From contig NZ_JSAK01000034.1 of the NCBI RefSeq assembly GCF_000802965.1, positions 1-64,000 on the forward strand: 64,000 bases of DNA. Direction: 5' to 3'. Below the pieces are notes generated by a model, which was not told the origin of the DNA, made no database searches, and saw nothing but the letters and a program-made list of their open reading frames with translations. Every line of letters starts with the position of its first letter. Position 1 is the first letter of the stretch. The position numbers and the translations under genes are program-made. This stretch comes from Pseudomonas fluorescens (lineage in GTDB: Bacteria; Pseudomonadota; Gammaproteobacteria; Pseudomonadales; Pseudomonadaceae). Below, one piece after another: positions 47,504 through 56,600 of the stretch.

Positions 47504-48043
47504 ATGAACGATAAAAAAGCTCAAACCCGCGAACGCATCCTCAAGGCTGCCAGCGCTGCGCTGATTCAGCGCGGGCCGGCCGAGCCGAGCGTTGGTGAAG
47601 TGATGGGCGCAGCCGGTCTGACGGTCGGCGGCTTTTATGCGCACTTCGAAAGCAAGGACGCAATGATGCTTGAAGCGTTCAAGCAATTGCTGGGTCACCG
47701 CCGTGACCTGATTGCCGACATGGATGCCGAATTGTCCGGCGAAGAGCGACGCACACTGGTTGCGGCGTTTTATCTGTCACGCAAACACCGTGATTCCAGC
47801 GAGTCTGCGTGTCCGATTCCGGCCTCGATTGGTGAGCTTGGACGCCTGCCTGATGCGTTTCGAATCGCGCTGAATGAACACATGGAGCTGATGGTCGCGC
47901 AGTTGGCGGCCAGTCCTGAAGACACCGACAAAGCCCTGGCCGACCTGGCCTTGATGGTGGGCGGCCTGGCCCTCGCACGGGCGCTGGGACCTGGTGATTT
48001 ATCTGATCGATTGCTACGCGCTGCCAAATCGGCGGTGCGCTGA
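47504..48043 (+). CDS. TetR-family transcriptional regulator
   Basis: A 179-residue TetR regulator. The N-terminal helix-turn-helix region reads TRERILKAASAALIQRG and VGEVMGAAGLTVGGFYAHFE (to about residue 50); the C-terminal helical part would bind a ligand and dimerise. It heads a small group with the hydrolase and thioesterase genes and probably controls them. The upstream region (about 47457-47495) is A/T-rich with ATTATGCGAATAATATTC, a plausible autoregulatory operator. Confidence 0.9.
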   Translation: MNDKKAQTRERILKAASAALIQRGPAEPSVGEVMGAAGLTVGGFYAHFESKDAMMLEAFKQLLGHRRDLIADMDAELSGEERRTLVAAFYLSRKHRDSSESACPIPASIGELGRLPDAFRIALNEHMELMVAQLAASPEDTDKALADLALMVGGLALARALGPGDLSDRLLRAAKSAVR

Positions 48044-48072
48044 CCTGAAGGCTGCGGCCTGGGGAGAATGCG

Positions 48073-48906
48073 ATGAGCACGTTGAAGTGGGTTCGTGGCG
48101 TTAACGGCACCTTGGGCTGGTTTGCCCCGAAACTGGTGGCGAGCAAAATGCGACTGGCGTTCATGACGCCGCGGGATTTTCCACCGCGTGATTGGGAGCT
48201 GCCACTCCTGGCCAAATCCGAACGGATCACCTTGCGTTTCGGTCTCTCGGCACTGCGTTGGGGGCAAGGCCCGGCTGTGTTGCTGATGCACGGCTGGGAA
48301 GGTCGGCCGACGCAGTTCGCCAGCCTCATCACCGCATTGGTCGATGCCGGATACTCGGTCGTGGCTCTGGACGGTCCGGCGCATGGCCGATCGCCTGGCA
48401 GTGAGGCGAATGTTGTGTTGTTCGCCCGTGCCATGCTCGAAGCCGCCGCCGAATTGCCCCCGCTGCAAGCGGTCATCGGTCACTCCATGGGCGGCGCCAG
48501 CGCCATGCTTGCCGTGCAATTGGGCTTGCGCACCGAAACCTTGGTCACCATTGGCGCCCCGGCGCGGATTCTCGGTGTGCTGCGCGGCTTTGCCCGCTAC
48601 GTACGACTGCCGCCGAAGGCCCGCTCGGCGTTCATCCGCCAGGTCGAGAAAGACGTCGGCATGCGCGCTGCGATGCTGGATGTCGCACACTATCAACTCG
48701 ACATGCCCGGCCTGATCGTCCATGCCGAAGACGACAACTTTGTTCCGGTCAAAGAATCGCAATTGATCCATGAAGCCTGGTTCGACAGTCGCCTGTTGCG
48801 CCTCGAAGAGGGCGGTCATCAGCGAGTGCTGGCGGACCCTCGGGTCATTGATGGCGTGTTATCACTGCTGGCGGGTCGCAGTCTGCAATCGCGCCAATCG
48901 GCCTGA
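48073..48906 (+). CDS. Alpha/beta hydrolase
   Basis: A 277-residue alpha/beta-hydrolase. The oxyanion motif MHGWEGRPTQF is near residue 73, the nucleophile elbow GHSMGG is near 136-141, an acid lies in AEDDNFVP and the histidine in EGGHQRVLAD near 256. The substrate is unknown; esterase or thioesterase activity fits the next gene. It is 29 bases after the TetR gene, so it is likely in its operon. Confidence 0.88.
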   Translation: MSTLKWVRGVNGTLGWFAPKLVASKMRLAFMTPRDFPPRDWELPLLAKSERITLRFGLSALRWGQGPAVLLMHGWEGRPTQFASLITALVDAGYSVVALDGPAHGRSPGSEANVVLFARAMLEAAAELPPLQAVIGHSMGGASAMLAVQLGLRTETLVTIGAPARILGVLRGFARYVRLPPKARSAFIRQVEKDVGMRAAMLDVAHYQLDMPGLIVHAEDDNFVPVKESQLIHEAWFDSRLLRLEEGGHQRVLADPRVIDGVLSLLAGRSLQSRQSA

Positions 48907-48954
48907 GCATCCGTTACACTGCCCCGGTCGAAATTATCTGACCGGGAGTGGGGC

Positions 48955-49392
48955 ATGGGCTGGGATCGGGCAACGCCATTTATCATTGATCTGCAAGTGG
49001 GCGCCGAAGACATCGACGGGCTGGGCCACGCCAATAACGCGGTGTACGTGACCTGGCTCGAGCGCTGTGCCTGGCGCCACTCTCAACGCCTGGGGCTGGA
49101 TCTGGTCGAGTATCGTCGGCTGGACCGCGCGATGGCGGTGGTGCGTCATGAGATCGATTACCTCGCCGCCGCTTATGAAGGCGATGAGTTGCAATTGGCG
49201 ACGTGGATCGTCGATTGGGACCAGCGCCTGAAGATGACCCGGCACTTCCAGTTGAAGCGCCCGAGCGACAACTCGACGTTACTGCGTGCGCAAACCACGT
49301 TCGTTTGCATTGAGCTGTCCAGCGGCAAGCCCAAGCGCATGCCGGTCGAGTTCATCGAGGGTTACGGCCCGGCCATTCAAATACCTGCCTGA
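48955..49392 (+). CDS. 4HBT-type acyl-CoA thioesterase
   Basis: A 145-residue single hot-dog thioesterase. The active-site segment DGLGHANNAVYVTWLERCAW is near residues 20-40. Members hydrolyse aryl- or acyl-CoA esters. It lies 48 bases after the hydrolase gene. Start ATG at 48955 after GGGAGTGGGGC. Confidence 0.86.
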   Translation: MGWDRATPFIIDLQVGAEDIDGLGHANNAVYVTWLERCAWRHSQRLGLDLVEYRRLDRAMAVVRHEIDYLAAAYEGDELQLATWIVDWDQRLKMTRHFQLKRPSDNSTLLRAQTTFVCIELSSGKPKRMPVEFIEGYGPAIQIPA

Positions 49393-49455
49393 CACAACCT
49401 TTTCAGAACCGTAATCCAGTAAACTGCCGCACGTTTTTCGTTGAGTGTGTTTTTC

Positions 49456-50415
49456 ATGCAAATTGCTTTGGCGCCCATGGAGGGGTTGGTCGACGACATC
49501 CTGCGCGACGTGCTGACCCGAGTGGGCGGCATTGACTGGTGCGTAACCGAGTTCATTCGTGTCAACGATCAGTTGCTCACGCCTGCCTATTTCCATAAGT
49601 TCGGCCCGGAATTGCTGAATGGTGCCCGCACCGCTTCTGGTGTACCGCTGCGTGTGCAGCTGTTGGGTTCCGATCCGGTCTGCCTGGCGGAAAACGCCGC
49701 GCTGGCTTGCGAACTGGGCTCTGAAGTCATTGACCTGAATTTCGGCTGCCCGGCCAAGACCGTGAACAAGTCCCGTGGCGGCGCAGTGTTGCTCAAAGAG
49801 CCTGAGCTGCTGAACCAGATCGTCGAGCATGTCCGTCGCGCCGTTCCGGCGCACATTCCGGTCACCGCGAAAATGCGCCTGGGTTTCGACAGTCCGGACG
49901 GTTCGCTGGTCTGCGCCACGGCACTGGCCGAAGGCGGCGCGGAACACATCGTGGTTCACGCGCGGACCAAAATGGACGGCTACAAGCCGCCGGCGCATTG
50001 GGAGTGGATTCCCCGGGTGCAGGACGTGGTCAAGGTGCCGGTGTTCGCCAACGGCGATATCTGGAGCGTCGAAGACTGGCGCCGTTGCCGCGAAATCAGC
50101 GGCGTGGAGGACATCATGCTCGGCCGCGGCCTGGTTTCGCGCCCGGATCTGGCCCGGCAAATCGCCGCGGCGCGGGCCGGCGAAGAGGTCGTCGAGATGA
50201 CCTGGGCCGAGCTGCTGCCGCTGATCCAGGACTTCTGGCTGCAAGCCAAGGCGCAAATGACCGCGCGCCAATCGCCGGGTCGCTTGAAGCAGTGGCTGGC
50301 GATGTTGACCCGCAATTATCCTGAGGCCGTAGAGCTGTTTACCGTGCTGCGTCGAGAGACTGAACTGGATCAGGTTTCACGCTTGCTGGGTCTGCAAGTG
50401 GCAGAAGCCGCCTGA
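49456..50415 (+). CDS. dusC: tRNA-dihydrouridine(16) synthase
   Basis: A 319-residue flavin-dependent synthase. It begins MQIALAPMEGLVDDILRDVL and has the catalytic cysteine C98 in LNFGCPAKTVNKSRGG, with FMN-phosphate contacts near VFANGDIWSVEDW and MLGRGLV. It reduces U16 in tRNA. The length and the HARTKMDGYKPPAHWEWI segment are of the DusC subfamily. The ATG at 49456 is chosen over one 15 bases upstream. Confidence 0.94.
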   Translation: MQIALAPMEGLVDDILRDVLTRVGGIDWCVTEFIRVNDQLLTPAYFHKFGPELLNGARTASGVPLRVQLLGSDPVCLAENAALACELGSEVIDLNFGCPAKTVNKSRGGAVLLKEPELLNQIVEHVRRAVPAHIPVTAKMRLGFDSPDGSLVCATALAEGGAEHIVVHARTKMDGYKPPAHWEWIPRVQDVVKVPVFANGDIWSVEDWRRCREISGVEDIMLGRGLVSRPDLARQIAAARAGEEVVEMTWAELLPLIQDFWLQAKAQMTARQSPGRLKQWLAMLTRNYPEAVELFTVLRRETELDQVSRLLGLQVAEAA

Positions 50416-50445
50416 AAACCGTTTAAAAAAAACTGAAAAAAACCT

Positions 50446-50473
50446 CTTGAAAAGAAATCAGCGGTCCCTATCT
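50446..50473 (+). promoter_or_regulatory. Sigma32 heat-shock promoter
   Basis: CTTGAAA at 50446-50452, a 13-base spacer and CCCTATCT at 50466-50473, close to the sigma32 consensus (CTTGAAA, then CCCCATNT). It stands about 75 bases before the ibpA start. Confidence 0.82.
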
Positions 50474-50475
50474 AA

Positions 50476-50546
50476 GGGTTACGTGATGCCGAATTCGGGT
50501 CGCGGAGACAAAAAACCTTGCTGATTGTTTTCAGGAGATTTGAACC
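50476..50546 (+). promoter_or_regulatory. ROSE-like RNA thermometer in the ibpA leader
   Basis: The leader contains CCTTGCTGA at about 50516-50524. It can pair with TCAGGAG (50531-50537), the Shine-Dalgarno region, around a G-G mismatch. A T(T/C)GCT anti-Shine-Dalgarno with a mismatched G is the mark of ROSE thermometers, known before small heat-shock genes of proteobacteria including pseudomonads. An upstream hairpin (about 50484-50505) precedes it. Confidence 0.75.
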
Positions 50547-50993
50547 ATGACTACTGCATTTTCCCTGGCCCCACTGTTCCGTTCCTCGGTAGGCTTCGAC
50601 CGTTTCAACGACTTGTTCGAAACCGCCCTGCGCAACGAGCCAGGCAGCACTTACCCACCCTACAACGTCGAAAAGCACGGTGACGATCAATACCGCATCG
50701 TCGTGGCCGCGGCCGGTTTCCAGGAAGAAGACCTGGAGCTGCAAGTGGAGAAGGGTGTGCTGACCATCAGTGGCGGCAAGCGCGATGCGAATGAAGGCGT
50801 GACCTTCCTGCATCAAGGCATCGCCCAGCGCGCGTTCAAGCTGTCGTTCCGACTGGCAGACCACATCGAAATCAAGGCTGCCGACCTGAGCAACGGTCTG
50901 TTGAGCATTGACCTGCTGCGGGTGATTCCGGAAGAGGCGAAAGCCAAGCGCATCCCGATCAACGGGACGCAAAAACCAGCTCTGCAACACTAA
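50547..50993 (+). CDS. ibpA: Hsp20-family small heat-shock protein
   Basis: A 148-residue alpha-crystallin-domain chaperone. The N-terminal FSLAPLFRSSVGFDRFNDLF precedes the domain (YNVEKHGDDQYRIVVAAAGF to GLLSIDLLRVIPEEAKAKRI). It binds unfolding proteins and hands them to DnaK and ClpB. The heat-shock promoter and thermometer upstream agree with this call. Confidence 0.95.
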   Translation: MTTAFSLAPLFRSSVGFDRFNDLFETALRNEPGSTYPPYNVEKHGDDQYRIVVAAAGFQEEDLELQVEKGVLTISGGKRDANEGVTFLHQGIAQRAFKLSFRLADHIEIKAADLSNGLLSIDLLRVIPEEAKAKRIPINGTQKPALQH

Positions 50994-51005
50994 GCGGAGC
51001 AAACA

Positions 51006-51032
51006 AGAAGGGCGCCAATGGCGCCCTTTTTT
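51006..51032 (+). terminator. Intrinsic terminator of ibpA
   Basis: A seven-bp stem GGGCGCC/GGCGCCC with loop AAT, followed by six T on the plus strand. It ends just before the stop codon of the convergent nitric oxide reductase. Confidence 0.92.
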
Positions 51033-51043
51033 GTGTCTGCGAT

Positions 51044-53326
51044 TTAACGTTGGCCGGTCACGGTTGCGGACTCCACCGCTCGCGGGTGCCGGGACGAAAA
51101 CAGCAAGCCCCCGGCGATTTGCCAGATCACCGCAAAGGCGCCGACCAGAAACACAATGTCACCGAAGGTGCGAACCCAACGCAGGGTTTGCAGCAGGTTC
51201 TGCTGCATGAACGCTTCGCTGCGGGCGTACCACAAGCCCTGGCTGGCGCTGGCGTAGAACTGCAGGAGACCGATGGGCAGCAAACTGGTGACGATCATCA
51301 GCATCAGACCACCGTTAAGCCACCAGAAACCGGTTTTCATCAGGCGGTCGTTGAACCGCAAATTCGGTCGCAGGTAGCGCAGGATCAGCAAGCAAAAGCC
51401 CAGTGCAAGGGAACCGTAAACCCCGAACAGCGCCGCGTGAGCGTGCAATGGCGTGGTGTTCAGGCCCTGGATGTAATACAGCGCAATCGGTGGGTTGATC
51501 AGGAAGCCGAACACCCCGGCGCCGAGCATGTTCCAGAACGCCGTAGCGATAAAGAACTGCAACGGCCAGCGAAGCTGGGCCATCCACGGCGCGCGTTCTT
51601 TCAGGCGCCAGTTCTCCCAGGCTTCGTGGCCCAGCAAAATCAACGGCACCACTTCCAGGGCGCTGAACGTTGCGCCAACGGCCATCACCGGCGTGGTGGT
51701 GCCGGCGAAGTAGATGTGGTGGAACGTGCCGGGCACGCCGCCGAGCATGAACAGCGAAGCCGAGCCCAAAGTAGCGGTTGTGGCCAGGCGCTTGGAGACC
51801 AGGCCCATGCTGGTGAAGATGAACGCCAGTGCGGTCGTGGCGAAGACTTCAAAGAACCCTTCGACCCACAAATGCACGACCCACCAGCGCCAGTACTCCA
51901 TGACCGACAGATTGGTGCGCTCGCCATAAAACAGGCCGGCACCGTAGAACAAACCGATAGCCACCACGGACGCGGCCAACAGCGCCAGCAGGTTCTTGTC
52001 GCCGGGCTGGCGCAAGGCAGGGACCATCGCGCGCAACATCAGCACCAGCCAGAACACGATCCCGGCGAATTTGGCGATTTGCCACAGGCGACCCAAATCA
52101 ACGTATTCGTAACCCTGGTGGCCGAGCCAGAAACTCCATTGCTGCGGCATCAATTGTGCGATGGCGAGGAAGTTGCCGGCATACGAACCCACCACCACCA
52201 CCACCAGCACCAACGCCCAGAACAGCACATCGACCCCGAGCTTCTGCCATTTCGGGTCTTTGCCACCGTTGATGAACGGCGCCAGAAACAACCCGGCCGC
52301 CAGGAAACCGGTAGCGATCCAGAACATCGCGCTCTGCAGGTGCCAGGTCCGGGTCAGCGAATAAGGGAACCACTTCGAGAGCGGCACCCCATAGAAATCC
52401 TGGCCTTCGACTGTGTAGTGAGCCGTCACGCCACCCATCAGTACCTGGAAGCCGAACAGCGCGCCGACCAGCAACAGGTATTTGCCCAGGGCTTTTTGCG
52501 AAGGTGTGAGCTTGATCAGGCTCAGCGGGTCTTGAAGCGGCACTTTGGGTTCGCCGTCTTCGTGGTTACGCAGGAACGCCCAGCCCCAGACCAGAAAACC
52601 GACACCCGCCAGCAGCACGACAATGCTGACAATCGACCAGACCATGTTTTCTGCGGTCGGGTGATTGTCGATCAACGGTTCGTGGGGCCAGTTGTTGGTA
52701 AAGGTCGCCGTCTGTCCGTCGCGTTCGGTGGCGGCTGCCCAGGCAGTCCAGAAGAAAAAGTGCGTCAACTGCTCGCGCCGGGCCGCGTCGGGCAAGGTGT
52801 TTTCTTTCATGGCAAAGCTTTCGCGGCTGCCGTGCAGCGCAGCGTCATTACCGAATAGCGCATGGTAATACGCGGCGGTTTGGGCGATGGCCTGGACGCG
52901 GCGCTCGCTGAGTACCAGCGTGCCGTTCAGCAGTCGGTTGCCGCGGTATTCGCGCTTGAGTTGATGGCGCAACAGGGCCTGCTGATCGTCACCGATATCC
53001 TGATAGGGCTTGGCGTAACTTTGCTGTGCCGCCAGATCCAGCCAGGCGAGCAGTTCGCGGTGCAACCAGTCGGCGGTCCAGTCCGGCGCCTGATAGGCAC
53101 CGTGACCCCAGATCGAGCCCAACTGCATGCCGCCGATGCTCTGCCAGGCGGTTTGACCGTCGAGAATGTCGCTGGCGCCAAACAAGGTTTTGCCCTCGAC
53201 GTTTTGCACCTGTTGGGGAATCGGTGGCGCCTGGCGGTAAATCTCGTGGCCGAACCACCCGAGCAGGCAGAAGGTCACGCCGAGGACGCCAATCAGCGAC
53301 CACCATAATTTGCGGTATTCACCCAT
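51044..53326 (-). CDS. Quinol-dependent nitric oxide reductase (qNor)
   Basis: A 760-residue single-chain nitric oxide reductase. An N-terminal extension (residues about 30-220, one membrane helix then a periplasmic domain) stands in for the cytochrome-c subunit. The NorB-like core with many membrane helices follows, including heme/Fe-binding histidines in VEGFFEVFATT, GTFHHIYFAG and HAHAALFGVYG. It reduces 2 NO to N2O with quinol and protects from nitrosative stress. No nitrite reductase genes are near, so detoxification is more likely than full denitrification. An intrinsic terminator sits in its leader. Confidence 0.93.
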   Translation of the reverse strand: MGEYRKLWWSLIGVLGVTFCLLGWFGHEIYRQAPPIPQQVQNVEGKTLFGASDILDGQTAWQSIGGMQLGSIWGHGAYQAPDWTADWLHRELLAWLDLAAQQSYAKPYQDIGDDQQALLRHQLKREYRGNRLLNGTLVLSERRVQAIAQTAAYYHALFGNDAALHGSRESFAMKENTLPDAARREQLTHFFFWTAWAAATERDGQTATFTNNWPHEPLIDNHPTAENMVWSIVSIVVLLAGVGFLVWGWAFLRNHEDGEPKVPLQDPLSLIKLTPSQKALGKYLLLVGALFGFQVLMGGVTAHYTVEGQDFYGVPLSKWFPYSLTRTWHLQSAMFWIATGFLAAGLFLAPFINGGKDPKWQKLGVDVLFWALVLVVVVVGSYAGNFLAIAQLMPQQWSFWLGHQGYEYVDLGRLWQIAKFAGIVFWLVLMLRAMVPALRQPGDKNLLALLAASVVAIGLFYGAGLFYGERTNLSVMEYWRWWVVHLWVEGFFEVFATTALAFIFTSMGLVSKRLATTATLGSASLFMLGGVPGTFHHIYFAGTTTPVMAVGATFSALEVVPLILLGHEAWENWRLKERAPWMAQLRWPLQFFIATAFWNMLGAGVFGFLINPPIALYYIQGLNTTPLHAHAALFGVYGSLALGFCLLILRYLRPNLRFNDRLMKTGFWWLNGGLMLMIVTSLLPIGLLQFYASASQGLWYARSEAFMQQNLLQTLRWVRTFGDIVFLVGAFAVIWQIAGGLLFSSRHPRAVESATVTGQR

Positions 53327-53342
53327 GGATCACCTCACTGTT

Positions 53343-53377
53343 AAAAAAAAGCGCCCGCATAACGGGTATGCGGGCGC
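53343..53377 (-). terminator. Intrinsic terminator in the qNor leader (possible attenuator)
   Basis: On the minus strand a perfect 10-bp stem (53377-53368 with 53360-53351) and seven-base loop is followed by eight T (53350-53343). The ribosome binding site GAGGTG begins five bases later and the ATG 17 bases later. No room remains for a promoter after it, so qNor transcripts must pass it. It either attenuates qNor or blocks read-through from the upstream diguanylate-cyclase gene. Confidence 0.85.
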
Positions 53378-53442
53378 AGAAAACCCGGCCCTGTGATCGG
53401 GAAGAGTGGCCGGGGTGTTACGCGGGAAAATGATCGGTTGCC

Positions 53443-53456
53443 GCGATCATGATCAG
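53443..53456 (-). promoter_or_regulatory. Possible FNR/DNR-like site upstream of qNor
   Basis: On the minus strand CTGAT-CATG-ATCGC matches 7 of 10 defined positions of TTGAT-N4-ATCAA, about 117 bases before the start. The match is weak. No NorR-type enhancer or sigma54 promoter was recognised in the 363-base gap 53327-53689. Confidence 0.3.
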
Positions 53457-53598
53457 TGGGGCGGGATGTTCATCCGCGATCCGAATGCGTGGGATCAATG
53501 TACGGCGCGCCCCGAACAGCGTCACTTGTACACAGGGTCAGTGACGTCACGTATGGGTTTTAGCGATTCATACGAAGGTATGGAAAACGAGGAATAAC

Positions 53599-53677
53599 CT
53601 GTAGGAGCTGCCGCAGGCTGCGATCTTTTGATCTTGAAATCCAAAATCAAAAGATCGCAGCCTGCGGCAGCTCCTAC
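53599..53677. repeat. Inverted repeat of the GCAGGCTGCGATCTTTTGATC type
   Basis: About 79 bases with nearly perfect arms (TGTAGGAGCTGCCGCAGGCT and inverse, extended by GCGATCTTTTGAT). It is the second copy of the family at 46563-46649. It lies just beyond the end of the GGDEF/EAL gene. Confidence 0.83.
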
Positions 53678-53689
53678 CGAGGGGAAGTG

Positions 53690-56600
53690 TCACCTGAGCA
53701 GTTTTTGAAACTCTTCCACCGGCAACGGCGGGCTGTGCAAATACCCCTGATAGAAATGACAGTCCAGCCCCTGCAAGAACTCCAGTTGCTCCGGAGTTTC
53801 CACACCTTCGGCGATCACTTTGAGTTCCAGGCTGCGTGCCATGGCGACGATGGCGCGAATGATTTCGGCGTCGTTGGGGTCGGTGGTGGCGTCGCGGATG
53901 AATGACTGGTCGATTTTCAGGGTGTCGACCGGCAGGCGCTTGAGGTAGGTCAGCGACGAGTAACCGGTGCCAAAGTCGTCCATGGCAAAGCTTACGCCGA
54001 GTTTTTTCAGGCGACGCATTTTATTGATGGTGTCTTCCAGGTTCTGGATCACGATGCCTTCGGTAATTTCCAGTTTCAGCAGCGAGCAGGGCAGGCCGTA
54101 ACTGGCGAGGCTGTTTTCGATGCGTTCGACAAAGTCGTTCTGGCGGAATTGCCGTGGGCTGATGTTCACGCACAGGCTGAAATTCAGTGGGTCCACCAGG
54201 CCTTTCAGGATCAGTTGCCTGAAGGACTTGCAGGCTTCATCGACGATCCAGCTGCCGACCTCCAGAATCAGTCCGCTGTCCTCCAATACCTTGATGAATT
54301 CGGTCGGTGATTGCGCGCCAAGTTCAGGGTGATTCCAGCGCACCAGCGCTTCGGCACCGACGATGCGGTTATCCCGGGCGTCCACCTGGGGTTGGTAATG
54401 CACACGGAACTCACCCCGGGAAAGGGCCAGGCGCAAGTCGGTTTCCATACGCAGGCGTTCGCTCGCGGCCTTCTGCATGGTGTTGTGATACATCTGCGCG
54501 GTGTTGCGCCCTGAATCCTTGGCGCGATACAGCGCGATGTCCGCGCGCTTGAGCAAGTCGGTCGGCGTCGAGCCGTGATCGGGAATCAGCGCAATGCCGA
54601 TGCTCGGCGTCACTTGCAGGCGCTGGCCGTCGAGGAACATCGGCTCCGAGAGCAACTCGCGGATAGTATCCGCCAGCTGTATGACCTGATTGCTGACCTC
54701 GTTGCGCGAGCCTTCGAGGCCGCTCAGCAGCACCACAAATTCATCACCGCCCAATCGCGCGACGGTGTCCTCCATGCGCACGCTGGCTTCAAGGCGCGCG
54801 GTGATGATTTTCAGCACCGTGTCGCCGACCGGATGGCCGAGGGAATCGTTGATGTGCTTGAAGTGGTCGAGATCGAGAAACATCAAGGCGCCGCGCAGGT
54901 TGTGGCGTTTGAGCAGGGCGATCTGCTGGCTCAGGCGATCCATCAACAGTGCGCGATTGGGCAGGTTGGTCAGCGGGTCGTGGTAGGCCAGATGACGGAT
55001 CTGCGCTTCGGCGTTTTTCAACAGGCTGACGTCCCGCGCGGTCAGCAGCAGGCACGCGGTTTCGTTGAGGGTGATCGGCTCCACCGAGACCTCGACGGTC
55101 AGCAACTCGCCACGCTTGTTACGCCCGAGCATTTCCAGGTGATGGACCCGGCCCTTGAGCTGCAGTTCGGCCAACAACGCCGAGCGCTGTTTTTCTTCGG
55201 CCCAGATCCCGATCTGATACACGGTGCGACCGACCACTTCGTCGGCACGGTAGCCGGTCAGGCGGCTGAAACCATCGTTGACTTCAAGATAACGCCCTGT
55301 GTCGCGTTCGGTGATGGTGATGGCGTCAGGGCTTGAGTGGAATGCCTTGGCGAACTTTTCTTCGCTGGCCTTGAGCGCGGCCTCCGAGCGTTGTTGTTGA
55401 GAGATATCGCGCAGGGTAGTGACGACGCATGGCTGGTCGCCAACGTTAATCTGGCGGCTGGAAATCACGCACGTCACGGGCTGCCCATCCTTGTGTTGCA
55501 CCAGGATTGCCACGTTATTCAGCGCTTGCTCGCGAATGACCTGTTCGATCCGTTGCAGGCTCTTTGCTGAAGCATCCCACAGGCCGATTTCGTCGGCGCT
55601 ACGGCCGATCACATCGGCGGCGCTCCAGCCGAATGTCTGGGTGAAACTGGAGTTGATTTCGATGAATTGCCCGGTGTCCTGGCGGGTCACGCAGATCGGG
55701 TCCGGGCTGACCTGGAACAGGGTGGCGAACTTCTCTTCGGAGGCCACCAGTTGTTGTTCGCGTTCGACCTGATCGGTGATGTCGAGCAGGGTGCCGGCCA
55801 TGCGCAGCGGCACGCCGTTTTCGTCGCGATAGAGCCGGGCACGGCTTTCCAGATAACGCGAGCTGCCGTCCGGCAACTGCACGCGATAGGTCAATTGATA
55901 GTTGCCGGCCGGGCCTTCGCGCAGGCTGCGATAGGCATCGCGCATGGTGTCGCGTTCTTCATCGGGCACACCCTCGAAAAACTCGTCGAAGGATTCATGG
56001 AAAGGCTTGGCTTCCATCCCGTGCAACTGCGCGGCGCGGGCCGAACCGTAGAGCATGCCGCTGGGAATGTGCCAATCCCAGGTGCCCAGTTGCGCCGAGT
56101 CCAGGGCCAGGTCGAGTCGCTCCTGGCTGTCCTTCAAGGCGTGTTCGGCCGCTTTGCGTTCCGTGGTGTCGAGAAACGTGCTCAGCAAATAGGGATGGCC
56201 TTCGAGTTCGACCTTTTGCGCGCTGAGGATGCCATCGTGGATCTGGCCATTGCTGGCGCGAAACTGCACCTCCATGCTGACCAATTCGCCTTTGGCCTTG
56301 GTGGCCTTGACCAGTTCCTCCCGTTGTTCGGGGTGCACCCACAGGCCGAGTTCCAGGGTGGTGCGGCCGATGGCGTGTTGTACCGGCCAGCCGAACAGGC
56401 TCTCGAAATACTGATTGGCTTCGGTGATCAGGCCGTCGTCCTGGCGAGTCAGCAGGACCATGTTCGGGCACAGGTGAAACAGCGTGGCGAAGCGTTTTTC
56501 CGAGCTGCTCAACGCCTGTTCACGTTGGCGCTGGTGGGTGATCTCGCGGATCACGCCGATCATGCGGGGACGGCCGTGTTTGTCTGGCAACAGGCTGCCG

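Noticed and set aside
51050..52858. 602-codon open frame antisense to the nitric oxide reductase
   Set aside because: Low-complexity H/Q/R-rich translation, opposite a gene with clear membrane helices and heme ligands.
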